This document shows, in pieces, positions 52,649-60,251 of a stretch of 60,251 bases of DNA; positions within the stretch are counted from its first letter, which is position 1; each line of letters starts with the position of its first letter. Location: assembly GCA_002342415.1 (NCBI GenBank), contig DDPY01000031.1, forward strand, positions 80,958 through 141,208, read 5' to 3'. A program made the position numbers and the translations under genes. The notes beneath the pieces were generated by a model. The model saw only the letters and a list, made by a program, of their open reading frames with translations, was not told where the DNA came from and ran no database searches. This stretch comes from Prevotella sp. UBA2456 (GTDB lineage Bacteria > Bacteroidota > Bacteroidia > Bacteroidales > Bacteroidaceae).

Positions 52649-53033
52649 TCATGTTACTTTGTCACATTTGACTTTCTGACATTAAGCACATTCATTCCTG
52701 CCGATTGTAACATTGTAACAACGATTGTAACATTGTAACAATGTAACAATGTAACAATGTAACATTAAGGTCTATGACAGATGACAGATGACAGTTTTTC
52801 AAATCGGATAGTATAGATGGTATTATTATTATATATATTATAATATATATAATAATAATATTATAATTTAAACTTCCTTTCATAAAACTGTCATCTGTCA
52901 TTTGTCACGACTGGCTCTTCCAGTATGCTCTGATTAGTATGTGCTTAATGTTACAATGTTACAAAGTTACATTGTTACGTTTTGCTGTTATCAACAGTGC
53001 TTATTGTCACAAAGTCACCTGTCACAAAGTAGC
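52649..53033. repeat. Large nested inverted repeat / cruciform region
   Basis: Several repeats are nested symmetrically around an AT palindrome at about 52820-52872. From outside in: GTTACTTTGTCACA (about 52652) against TGTCACAAAGT (about 53007-53031); CATTAAGCACAT (52679) against ATGTGCTTAATG (52939); TGTAACA units (52705-52767) against TGTTACA units (52951-52978); GACAGATGACAG (52777-52793) against CTGTCATCTGTCA (52887-52905). No gene is seen. Confidence 0.85.
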
Positions 53034-53055
53034 AGAAATGAGGTTGGTGGTATAT

Positions 53056-53197
53056 TACGGTTCGCTGCCCACGAAGTTACGGCTCACTGCCAACGAAATT
53101 ACGGTTCGCTGCCCACGAAGTTACAGCTCACTGCCAACGATATTACGGTTTGTTGCCCACGAAGTTACGGCTCGCTGCCCACGATATTACGGCTCGT
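53056..53197. repeat. 22-base tandem repeat, six copies
   Basis: Units begin at 53056, 53078, 53100, 53122, 53144 and 53166, with a partial seventh at 53188; e.g. TACGGCTCACTGCCAACGAA. Odd and even units differ (CCCACGAAGT versus CCAACGAAAT), giving a 44-base higher period. They end 7 bases before the uvrC stop codon. A related fragment is at 9664-9702. Confidence 0.92.
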
Positions 53198-53203
53198 TTT
53201 TCT

Positions 53204-55033
53204 TTACGTCTCTAGGTGGAAATGCTCGTACACAATCTTGGCTTTTGCCGGGCCGATTACCTTGCTGATTGTTTCCATGCTCGCTTCCCGTATCCGTTTC
53301 ACCGATTTAAGGGCATTTAGAAGCTCGTCACGCGTCTTGGGACCGATGCCCTTGATACTATCCAGCTCTGATTGTAAAGCGTGCTTAGAACGCTTGTCTC
53401 GGTGGAAGGTGATGGCAAAGCGGTGTACCTCGTCCTGCAGGTGGGTGAGCACGCGGAACAGCTCTGAGGTGTCCTTCATGCCGATCACTCTGGGTGGGAA
53501 TCCGTAGAGCAGTTCGTTGGTGCGGTGACGGTCGTCTTTGGCCAATCCGGCTATGGGGATGTCGAGTCCTAACTCGTCTTGCACGGCCTGACGGATGACC
53601 TCCATCTGCCCCTTGCCGCCATCGGCCACGATGAGGTCGGGTAGGGGCTGCTCTTCTTCCATCAGCCGATGGTATCGCCGATAGACCACTTCCTTCATCG
53701 AGGCATAGTCGTCAGGGCCCACTACGGTCTTGATGTTATACTTGCGATAGTCTTGCTTCGAGGGCTTCATCTTCTTGAAGACGACACAGGCGGCTACGGC
53801 GTCCGTACCGCTGATGTTGGAGTTGTCGAAGCATTCTATCTGATAGGGCATCTTGGGCAGATGCAGCAGGTCTTGCAACTCCTTCATTAGCCGCACCTTC
53901 TTCTGCTCGGGATTCAGCTTCTCGGCCTGCTTCATGCGGTCAAACTTATACTGCTTGCCGTTCATCAGCGACAGGTCGAGCAGGGTCTTCTTATCGCCGC
54001 GCTGGGGTACGGTGATGGTGATGCCCTCGAGGTTTACATCTACCTCTTGGGGCAGGATGATCTCCTTGGCGTTGCTCTTGAAACGCTCCCTCATCTCTAC
54101 GATGGCCAACTGTAGCAGTTCCTCGTCCGTCTCCTGCAGCCGCTTCTTATATTCAAAGGTAAAACTCTGGTTGATCTGTCCGTTGGAAACGTGGATATAG
54201 TTGACGAAGGCTATCTTTTCATCGTTGGTGATCGTGAGCACATCCACATTGTCGATGGTATGGCTTACCACCTCGCTCTTGGCTACAAACTGCTCTAACA
54301 GCAGATAGCGGCGCTTGATTTCTTCCGCTTCCTCGAAACGCAGCTGCTCGGCCAGCTGCTGCATCTCCTCCAACAGTTCGCGCTCCACCTGACGGGTGTT
54401 TCCCTTCAGTATCTCGCGTGCCTGCTGGATGCATCGCTGGTAGTCGTCCCAGGCTTGCTTGGATACGCATGGACCTCCACACTTCTTGATGTGATAGTCG
54501 AGGCATACCTGGTATTTGCCGCTCTTCACTCCCTCTTCCGTCAGGGGCTGCTTACAGGGTCGCGGACGGTATAGCTTGTTGATAATATCTAAGACGGCGT
54601 GCATGCTGCCCACATGCGAATAAGGCCCGTAATAGGTGCCCCATTTTTTGTTGATGGTTCTGGTAGAGAAGATTCTGGGCAGATATTCTTTGGTGACACA
54701 GATGCTGGGGTAGGTCTTGCCGTCTTTCAGTAGTACATTATAGCGAGGGTTATACTTCTTGATGAGCGCATTCTCCAACAGCAAGGCATCCTCCTCCGTA
54801 TTCACCACCGTGTAGCTGATATCCCATATCTTTGATACCAGTACCTTGGTCTTGAATCGGTCTACCTCGGTGTGGAAGTAGGACGAGACACGCGCCTTCA
54901 GGTTCTTCGCCTTGCCTACATAGATAATGGTGCCCTCAGCATCATAGTACTGATAGCTGCCGGGCTTCTCGGGCAACGCCCTGACGATAGCCTTCAACTT
55001 CTTCAAACGTGCCTCGTTCTCTTCCTTTGTCAT
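53204..55033 (-). CDS. uvrC: Excinuclease ABC subunit C
   Basis: A 609-residue protein. The N-terminal GIY-YIG nuclease is LPEKPGSYQYYDAEGTIIYVGKAKNLKAR (in part), making the 3' incision. The UVR/UvrB-binding segment lies near residue 200 (LLEEMQQLAEQLRFEEAEEIKRR, in part). The C-terminal RNase-H-like nuclease has CFDNSNISGT and LIVADGGKGQ, and a final HhH pair (SIKGIGPKTRDELL) binds DNA. It works with UvrAB in nucleotide excision repair. The tandem repeat follows directly after its stop. Confidence 0.97.
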   Translation of the reverse strand: MTKEENEARLKKLKAIVRALPEKPGSYQYYDAEGTIIYVGKAKNLKARVSSYFHTEVDRFKTKVLVSKIWDISYTVVNTEEDALLLENALIKKYNPRYNVLLKDGKTYPSICVTKEYLPRIFSTRTINKKWGTYYGPYSHVGSMHAVLDIINKLYRPRPCKQPLTEEGVKSGKYQVCLDYHIKKCGGPCVSKQAWDDYQRCIQQAREILKGNTRQVERELLEEMQQLAEQLRFEEAEEIKRRYLLLEQFVAKSEVVSHTIDNVDVLTITNDEKIAFVNYIHVSNGQINQSFTFEYKKRLQETDEELLQLAIVEMRERFKSNAKEIILPQEVDVNLEGITITVPQRGDKKTLLDLSLMNGKQYKFDRMKQAEKLNPEQKKVRLMKELQDLLHLPKMPYQIECFDNSNISGTDAVAACVVFKKMKPSKQDYRKYNIKTVVGPDDYASMKEVVYRRYHRLMEEEQPLPDLIVADGGKGQMEVIRQAVQDELGLDIPIAGLAKDDRHRTNELLYGFPPRVIGMKDTSELFRVLTHLQDEVHRFAITFHRDKRSKHALQSELDSIKGIGPKTRDELLNALKSVKRIREASMETISKVIGPAKAKIVYEHFHLET

Positions 55034-55146
55034 TTTGTAACTACTGATAATATAAATAACTTGGTGTGATGATAAGTTCTACCCCTTGTTGAACATGATA
55101 GAAACTTATCATCATAGCCTAAAATGTTTCACGTGGAACACCCTTT
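55034..55146. other. apt-uvrC gap containing parS
   Basis: A short gap with the first parS site and an inverted pair ATGATAAGTTTCTA-type words (GATAAGTTCTA at about 55070, GAAACTTATCATCA at about 55100). Confidence 0.6.
55125..55140. promoter_or_regulatory. parS site 1 (ParB binding)
   Basis: TGTTTCACGTGGAACA matches the bacterial parS consensus (TGTTnCACGTGnAACA) over all 16 bases. ParB binds here and loads condensin near the origin. Confidence 0.92.
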
Positions 55147-55674
55147 TTATACTGTTACGAGGGTGGTGAGTTCTATACCGTCAAATAGGTCGCGTCCGTG
55201 CAACCCTTCGTCTGTAATCTCGATGATGAAGTTCATATAGACTTTTTTCGGGTGGAAGTGCTGCACCAACTTATAGGTTGCCTTGGCCGTTCCTCCTGTT
55301 GCCAACAAATCATCGTGGATGAGCACTACATCGTCTGGCTCTATCGAGTCGATGTGCATCTCTACGGTATCTACTCCGTATTCCTTGGTAAATTGTTCCT
55401 TCACCACCGTTCCAGGCAACTTACCCGGTTTACGTGCTAACACCACTCCGCATCCTAATCGTGCGGCCAAAGCCGATGCCATCACAAAACCACGACTCTC
55501 TACACCTACAATCTTGGTGATTCCTTTGTCTTTGTAGAGTTCATACATCTCGTCCAGCATTATCTTCATGCACTCTGCATTCTTGTACAGGGTGGTCACA
55601 TCACGAAAGTTGATACCCTTCCTCGGAAAATCGGGTATGCAACGCAAATTGTCAATCAGTACTTGGTTGTTCAT
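55147..55674 (-). CDS. apt: Adenine phosphoribosyltransferase
   Basis: A 175-residue type I PRTase. IPDFPRKGINFRDVT is the APT start, VESRGFVMASALAARLG and LARKPGKLPG follow, and the PRPP loop is VVLIHDDLLATGGTAKA. It makes AMP from adenine and PRPP (purine salvage). Length is standard. It is flanked on both sides by parS sites, with 8 bases between site 1 and its stop and about 46 between the start and site 2. Confidence 0.97.
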   Translation of the reverse strand: MNNQVLIDNLRCIPDFPRKGINFRDVTTLYKNAECMKIMLDEMYELYKDKGITKIVGVESRGFVMASALAARLGCGVVLARKPGKLPGTVVKEQFTKEYGVDTVEMHIDSIEPDDVVLIHDDLLATGGTAKATYKLVQHFHPKKVYMNFIIEITDEGLHGRDLFDGIELTTLVTV

Positions 55675-55719
55675 AATCCTTTGATTTTATCGTTATTATA
55701 TCATATATTTATTACTCCT

Positions 55720-55735
55720 TGTTTCACGTGGAACA
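55720..55735. promoter_or_regulatory. parS site 2 (ParB binding)
   Basis: TGTTTCACGTGGAACA, identical to site 1, 595 bases to the right, in the apt-mnmG gap. Confidence 0.92.
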
Positions 55736-55827
55736 TCAAAACTGTCAACTCCCTCATCGACCTCTGGTCGCTTTGTACCTTCAGGTCAAAGAACTCTCAA
55801 CTCTCAACTGTCAACTGTCAACTCCCT
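55736..55827. repeat. Simple CTCAACTGTCAA repeats behind mnmG
   Basis: Heptamer-like words (CAACTCTCAACTGTCAACTG) at about 55791-55825, close to the end of mnmG. Nothing else is seen. Confidence 0.5.
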
Positions 55828-57966
55828 TCACCTTCCCATCAGCACCAGCATGGCATTGATGTCGCTGGGTGATACGCCAGGGATGCGACTGGCTTGTGCC
55901 AATGTCTCGGGCTGTATCTTCTCCAACTTCTGGCGGGCCTCGGTGGAGATGGCGGTCAGGGTGGGGTAGTCAAAGCGTCCTCGTATCTTGATATTCTCCA
56001 GACGGTGCATCTTCTCGGCTACCTGTCGTTCGCGCTCTATATACCCTTTATACTTGATATGTATCTCGGCAGCTTCGGCTATTTCTTCTTTGCGGTTGGG
56101 CAGCCGTTCGATGCGCTCGCGCAGTTCGGGCACGATCTCCTGCAGCCGTTCGAAGTTCAGTTCAGGACGTGCTACGAGGTCTTCGAGCTTACAGCCATAG
56201 ACGAGTGGGGTAGAGCCCATCGATTCCAATGCGCCATTCACCAACCGTGGCTTGATGGCATAGTGGTGACAGAAATCCTCGATTCCTTCGATGGCCTGCT
56301 TCTTCTGCAGCCACCAGTCATAGCGCTCACGTTTGGCTATTCCCAGTTCGTAGGCTTTCTCTGTCAGGCGGGCATCGGCATCGTCCTGCCTGAGCAGGAT
56401 TCTATATTCGGCTCGCGAGGTGAACATACGGTAGGGCTCGTCCACGCCTTTGGTTACTAAGTCGTCGATCAATACGCCAATATAGGCCTCGTCGCGCTTC
56501 AGCTCAAAGATGGGGTGGCCATGCTCCCCCTCGTCAGTTTCATTACCGTATGTGGCGACTGAGTCGCAACCCGCCATACTCCCTGCCATCAGGGCGGCAT
56601 TGATGCCGGCTATCGTACCCTGTCCGCCAGCTTCCTCGTAGCCGGTGGTGCCGTTCACCTGTCCTGCCATGAAGAGCCCGCTGATAATCTTTGATTCCAG
56701 CGAGTGATGCAGCTGTGTGGGGTCGAAGTAGTCGTACTCGATGGCATAGCCTGGCCGATACACCTTCAGGTCGCGCAGGGCGGGAATCTTCTTCAGGGCG
56801 GCTATCTGCACGTCCATCGGAAGGGACGACGAGAAGCCGTTCAGATACATCTCGTTGGTGCTCTCACCTTCCGGTTCGAGGAAGAGCAAGTGCTGCGGAC
56901 GGTCAGGGAAGGTGACGAGCTTGGTTTCTATCGAGGGACAGTAGCGTGGACCGATGCTTTGTATCTGTCCGTTGTAGAGTGGCGAGTCGGCTAATCCGCT
57001 GCGCAGCATCTCGTGTACCTCCTCGTTGGTATAGCACACCCAGCAGGGCAACTGTTGCAGCGGGCGTTGCGAGGGGTTGTTGCTTCCATTGGTTCCGTTG
57101 CTTCCATTGGTTCCGTTGCCTCCATTGCTTTCGTTGCTTCCGTTGCTGTCACCGTCACCATCGGCACCCCCGAGATACGAGAACCTGTAGTAGCCGTTCT
57201 CGCCATCCTGACGCTCCATATCCTCGAAGTGAACGGAGCGCTTGTCGATGCGCACGGGAGTCCCCGTTTTCATACGTCCGGCACGGATGCCGTGGCGGGT
57301 GATGCTCTCTGTCAGATGGGCCACGGCGGGCTCGGCTATGCGTCCGCCGGCTACCATCTTTCTGCCGATGTGCATCAGTCCGTTCAGGAAGGTGCCTGCC
57401 GTCAGCACCACCGCCCTGGCATGTATCTCGCAGCCCCAGATAGTCTTCACGCCTACCACCCGCTTGGAACTTCGGCGCGTGGCTTGGCGGGTCGCGGCTT
57501 GCTGGTTGATGGTTTGTTGGTTGATGGTTTGTTGCGACTCAGTCGCAACATACTGTGAAGCCCCCGCCGGCAGCGCCTCCTCTACCAGCAGTTCGTCAAC
57601 CTGGTCTTGCCAGATGTCGAGATTCGGGGTTTGGTCCAGCATCTCGCGCCACTTCCAGATGAACTTGCCTCGGTCGCACTGCGCCCGGGGGCTCCAAACA
57701 GCTGGCCCCTTCGAGCGGTTGAGCATACGGAACTGGATGGCGGTGGCATCGGTGACGAGCCCCATCTGTCCTCCTAAGGCATCTATCTCGCGAACGATCT
57801 GCCCCTTGGCTATGCCGCCAATGGCAGGATTGCACGACATCTGGGCTATCTTGTTCATGTCCATCGTCACCAGACAGGTCTTCGCTCCCATGTTGGCAGC
57901 AGCACAGGCAGCCTCGCAACCAGCGTGGCCGCCTCCAATTACTACAACGTCATATTTTAGAATCAT
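55828..57966 (-). CDS. mnmG: tRNA modification enzyme MnmG (GidA) with inserts
   Basis: A 712-residue FAD protein, about 80 residues longer than the usual 620-635. The core is normal: FAD-binding VVIGGGHAGCEAA, MSCNPAIGGIAKG, AQCDRGKF, GTFLNGLMHIG, RMKTGTPVRI, CWVCYTNEEVH, GQVNGTTGYEEAGGQG and RAEYRI-LLRQDDAD. With MnmE it makes the cmnm5 group at U34 of tRNAs. Two low-complexity inserts enlarge it: residues about 131-169 (Gln/Thr/Arg-rich, QQTINQQTINQQ) and about 266-301 (Gly/Ser/Asn repeats NGTNGSNGTNGS). The -7 box TAACTTTG (57978-57971) ends 4 bases before the start, implying a leaderless mRNA. Confidence 0.95.
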   Translation of the reverse strand: MILKYDVVVIGGGHAGCEAACAAANMGAKTCLVTMDMNKIAQMSCNPAIGGIAKGQIVREIDALGGQMGLVTDATAIQFRMLNRSKGPAVWSPRAQCDRGKFIWKWREMLDQTPNLDIWQDQVDELLVEEALPAGASQYVATESQQTINQQTINQQAATRQATRRSSKRVVGVKTIWGCEIHARAVVLTAGTFLNGLMHIGRKMVAGGRIAEPAVAHLTESITRHGIRAGRMKTGTPVRIDKRSVHFEDMERQDGENGYYRFSYLGGADGDGDSNGSNESNGGNGTNGSNGTNGSNNPSQRPLQQLPCWVCYTNEEVHEMLRSGLADSPLYNGQIQSIGPRYCPSIETKLVTFPDRPQHLLFLEPEGESTNEMYLNGFSSSLPMDVQIAALKKIPALRDLKVYRPGYAIEYDYFDPTQLHHSLESKIISGLFMAGQVNGTTGYEEAGGQGTIAGINAALMAGSMAGCDSVATYGNETDEGEHGHPIFELKRDEAYIGVLIDDLVTKGVDEPYRMFTSRAEYRILLRQDDADARLTEKAYELGIAKRERYDWWLQKKQAIEGIEDFCHHYAIKPRLVNGALESMGSTPLVYGCKLEDLVARPELNFERLQEIVPELRERIERLPNRKEEIAEAAEIHIKYKGYIERERQVAEKMHRLENIKIRGRFDYPTLTAISTEARQKLEKIQPETLAQASRIPGVSPSDINAMLVLMGR

Positions 57967-57970
57967 GTGG

Positions 57971-57978
57971 CAAAGTTA
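57971..57978 (-). promoter_or_regulatory. -7 box giving leaderless mnmG
   Basis: Minus strand TAACTTTG, 4 bases before the ATG at 57966. Another copy of the dispersed promoter-like sequence (AAGTTACGAAAAAACGAGAG) lies at 58058-58110. Confidence 0.6.
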
Positions 57979-58142
57979 CGAAAAGTCGAGCGCAAAACAA
58001 AATAAATCACATTTATTTTTATTGCCGAGACGGAGTAACTTCTCGCTGGAAGCGAAAAGTTACGAAAAAACGAGAGAAATGCAAAAGGAAAGCTCGCTTT
58101 TCTTTTCATTTCCGTTTTTTCAGCAACGCGGTGGGGTGTGGA

Positions 58143-58505
58143 TTAGTAGAGAGGGAAATCCTTGATGTGGTTAATTTCCGGTTCGCCGCCATCAGGAGTT
58201 CCTACGATGGTGATGGCATCCAGTCGAATGTTGTTTCTTAGATGTCTGTATTTCACATAGTGGTTGATGGCACCACGCAGATTTTGCAGCTTCTTATAGT
58301 CGATGGCTTCCTCGGGTTCTCCAAAGAGGCTGTTGCGGCGTGTCTTCACCTCTACGAAAACGATGGTGTCTCCATCCTGTGCAATGATATCGATGTCGCG
58401 ATGTCCCGACTTCCAGTCGCGATCAAGGATGGTGTATCCCTGACGGCTCAGATAGTCGGCAGCGAGACTTTCTCCCCAGGTTCCCAACTCGTTGTGTAGT
58501 GCCAT
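58143..58505 (-). CDS. YraN/UPF0102 family nuclease-fold protein
   Basis: A 120-residue protein. GTWGESLAADYLSRQGYTIL, then DIDIIAQDGDTIVFVEVKTRR, show the restriction-endonuclease-like core (E in GE, D, E-x-K) of the YraN family. Role is not settled; a link to DNA processing or Holliday junctions is proposed for relatives. ATG 58505 (MALHNELG) was used; the 31 extra codons upstream in the same frame are not conserved-looking. Confidence 0.92.
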   Translation of the reverse strand: MALHNELGTWGESLAADYLSRQGYTILDRDWKSGHRDIDIIAQDGDTIVFVEVKTRRNSLFGEPEEAIDYKKLQNLRGAINHYVKYRHLRNNIRLDAITIVGTPDGGEPEINHIKDFPLY

Positions 58506-58584
58506 TTTTCTTCTCTTTTCTATTCGATAACGGGAGAATGATATATAATATTTTGTATAAATAGCGCATTTTCTAACGAAAACG

Positions 58585-58616
58585 TTTGCGGGATTCATAA
58601 TTTTGTAGTACCTTTG
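58585..58616 (+). promoter_or_regulatory. Promoter of sdh/frd operon
   Basis: TTTG 58585-58588, 20 bases, TACCTTTG 58609-58616. Leader of about 70 bases to the ATG at 58692. Confidence 0.75.
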
Positions 58617-58691
58617 TTGCCTAAAATGTACGCGCGATACCTAATATAAAGTATTTCAAGTTTCAAAATTTTAATAATTTAAATTCATTTT

Positions 58692-59405
58692 ATGTGGTTA
58701 ATTAATTCATCAATCGGTAGAAAGGTTGTCATGTCCGTCACCGGTTTGGCGCTGATTCTGTTCCTGACATTCCATTGTGCCATGAACGTCATCGCCATCT
58801 TCTCGGGTGAGGCTTACAACATGATTTGCGAACTGCTGGGTGCCAACTGGTATGCCGTCGTGGCAACACTGGGCTTGGCCGCCCTGGCGCTCATTCACAT
58901 CGTCTATGCCTTCATCCTGACGGCTCAGAACCGTAAGGCTCGCGGCGAGAACCGCTACGATGTGGCAACAACAACCAACAAGAACGGCATCCTGGATGTC
59001 GCTGAGGGTTGGGCCTCCACCAACATGCTGGTGCTGGGCTTGATCATCCTCTGCGGTCTGCTGCTCCACCTGTATCACTTCTGGAGCAAGATGATGCTGG
59101 CTGAGATTATCGGTACAACGAGTGGTCATCTGCCCACCGATGGCTTTGCCTTCATCATCGACACCTTCGGCGATCCCATCAATGTGGTGATCTACATCAT
59201 CTGGATCTGTGCCATCTGGTTCCACCTGGCTCACGGTTTCTGGTCGGCTCTGCACACCCTCGGTGCCAGCGGCAAGATTTGGCAGAAGCGCATCCAGTGG
59301 ATTGGTCTCTGCTACGTATCGCTGCTCATGCTGGGCTTCCTGGTAGTCATCCTGGCTTTCGCCTTCAAGTGCGCTCCCAGCCTCTATGCCTTTGCTGGCT
59401 GCTAA
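58692..59405 (+). CDS. sdhC: Succinate dehydrogenase/fumarate reductase cytochrome b
   Basis: A 237-residue inner-membrane protein with five helices. Its pattern (SSIGRKVVMSVTGLALILFLTFHCAMN, in part; LHLYHFW; WFHLAHGFWSALHT) matches the diheme cytochrome b of the B-type succinate:quinone reductases of Bacteroidota; His residues in helices I, II, IV and V would hold the two hemes. It links the flavoprotein to menaquinone, mainly for fumarate reduction in anaerobes. The flavoprotein gene follows after 35 bases; a sdhB gene is expected beyond the window. Confidence 0.95.
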   Translation: MWLINSSIGRKVVMSVTGLALILFLTFHCAMNVIAIFSGEAYNMICELLGANWYAVVATLGLAALALIHIVYAFILTAQNRKARGENRYDVATTTNKNGILDVAEGWASTNMLVLGLIILCGLLLHLYHFWSKMMLAEIIGTTSGHLPTDGFAFIIDTFGDPINVVIYIIWICAIWFHLAHGFWSALHTLGASGKIWQKRIQWIGLCYVSLLMLGFLVVILAFAFKCAPSLYAFAGC

Positions 59406-59440
59406 TCAATCGTAAAATCGTAAAATTGTAAAATACAACT

Positions 59441-60251
59441 ATGGCTAAAGTATTAGATTCAAAGATTCCTGCAGGACCAGTGCCTGAGAAATGGAAGGAA
59501 TATAAGGCTCATCAGCGTCTCGTCAACCCGAAGAACAAGCTGAAGCTCGATGTCATCGTGGTGGGTACAGGTCTGGCTGGTGCATCGGCTGCTGCTTCGC
59601 TGGGTGAGATGGGCTTCAACGTGATTAACCTCTGCATTCAGGACTCACCCCGCCGTGCGCACTCTATCGCCGCCCAGGGTGGTATCAATGCCGCCAAGAA
59701 CTATCAGAACGATGGCGACTCGGTCTATCGTTTGTTCTACGACACCGTGAAGGGTGGTGACTATCGTGCCCGCGAGGCCAACGTGTATCGTCTGGCTGAG
59801 GTGTCTAACAATATCATCGACCAGTGTGTGGCTCAGGGTGTTCCCTTTGCCCGTGAGTATGGCGGCATGCTGGCCAACCGTTCGTTCGGTGGTGCTCAGG
59901 TGAGCCGCACGTTCTATGCCAAGGGTCAGACGGGTCAGCAGTTGCTGCTCGGTGCTTACTCTTCGCTGAGTGCTCAGGTGCAGGCCAAGAAGGTGAAGCT
60001 CTATACCCGCTACGAAATGGAGGATGTGGTGATTGTTGACGGACGTGCCCGTGGTATCATCGCCAAGAACCTGGTAACGGGTAAGCTGGAGCGTTTCTCG
60101 GCCAATGCTGTGGTCATCGCTACGGGTGGTTATGGTAACACCTATTTCCTCTCTACCAACGCTATGGGTTGCAACTGCACGGCTGCCGTTCAGTGCTATC
60201 GTAAGGGTGCTTACTTTGCTAATCCTTCATACGTGCAGATTCACCCCACCT
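59441..60251 (+). CDS. sdhA: Succinate dehydrogenase/fumarate reductase flavoprotein (partial)
   Basis: The frame from ATG 59441 stays open to the window end (270 codons), so it is the N-terminal part of a roughly 640-660-residue enzyme. MAKVLDSKIPAGPVPEKW, the FAD-binding VVGTGLAGASAAASLGEMG, HSIAAQGGINAAKNYQND (covalent-FAD His), FGGAQVSRTFYAKGQTGQQ and ATGGYGN are visible. It is the catalytic subunit that interconverts succinate and fumarate. It follows sdhC by 35 bases, a gap filled by three TCGTAAAA-like words. Confidence 0.96.
   Translation, partial: MAKVLDSKIPAGPVPEKWKEYKAHQRLVNPKNKLKLDVIVVGTGLAGASAAASLGEMGFNVINLCIQDSPRRAHSIAAQGGINAAKNYQNDGDSVYRLFYDTVKGGDYRAREANVYRLAEVSNNIIDQCVAQGVPFAREYGGMLANRSFGGAQVSRTFYAKGQTGQQLLLGAYSSLSAQVQAKKVKLYTRYEMEDVVIVDGRARGIIAKNLVTGKLERFSANAVVIATGGYGNTYFLSTNAMGCNCTAAVQCYRKGAYFANPSYVQIHPT

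Noticed and set aside
52820..52872. AT palindrome as a Rho-independent terminator
   Set aside because: There is no GC-rich stem or directional T-tract, and it is part of a much larger symmetric repeat.
53056..53197. CRISPR array at the 22-base repeats
   Set aside because: The units are directly adjacent without unique spacers; no cas genes are in the window.

Overview
The window is a chromosomal segment of a Bacteroidales bacterium, most likely Prevotellaceae (Prevotella/Segatella-like). The promoters have the Bacteroidota form (TTTG, about 20 bases, then TAnnTTTG). The protein families agree: secreted DUF4369 thioredoxin-like protein, a PorZ-like propeller, a CotH protein, GH13/sialate-esterase enzymes with signal peptides, and the fumarate reductase type of cytochrome b. 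No rRNA or tRNA gene was seen.

Left part, 1-18 kb, is accessory. It starts with a broken ADP-ribosylglycohydrolase and a divergent FtsZ-family protein with a small partner. Next comes a minus-strand restriction-like operon: a 334-aa partner protein, a 1362-aa GIY-YIG/helicase/N6-methylase fusion, and a BRO-Fic protein, headed by a decayed GIY-YIG nuclease. Then follow a repeat-filled 1.7 kb without intact genes, a KilA-N protein, a membrane Ser/Thr kinase, a structured and probably transcribed non-coding region next to a GIY-YIG fragment, a CD225/DUF2752/TM2 membrane-protein operon, a lipoprotein, secreted proteins and a PD-(D/E)XK protein.

Middle, 18-43 kb, is mostly metabolic and housekeeping. 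It holds a cysteine-less TlpA-like protein, a glycan/starch set (BD-FAE-like hydrolase, sialate O-acetylesterase, Nudix hydrolase, SusA-like GH13, pullulanase), a UPF1-like helicase, ychF, lgt, mutS, endonuclease I, leuS, a YitT-RdgB fusion, a PorZ-like propeller, a CotH protein and nadA.

Right part, 43-60 kb, looks close to the replication origin. The 434-base gap between nadA and a SpoU-type methyltransferase contains four DnaA-box-like nonamers and further near matches. Third-codon-position bias of plus-strand genes appears to change from C/A-rich on its left to G/T-rich on its right. Two perfect 16-base parS sites flank apt about 11-12 kb away, followed by mnmG. Around them lie polA, a polyprenyl synthase, deoC, a DUF559 gene framed by inverted repeats, mazG, dtd, uvrC, a yraN family gene, sdhC and the start of sdhA, which runs off the window.

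Items most worth a second look are the candidate oriC/parS domain, the GIY-YIG-helicase-methylase operon, the structured RNA near 13.2-13.45 kb, the CD225/DUF2752/TM2 operon, the repeat-framed DUF559 gene, and the large nested inverted repeat upstream of dtd.
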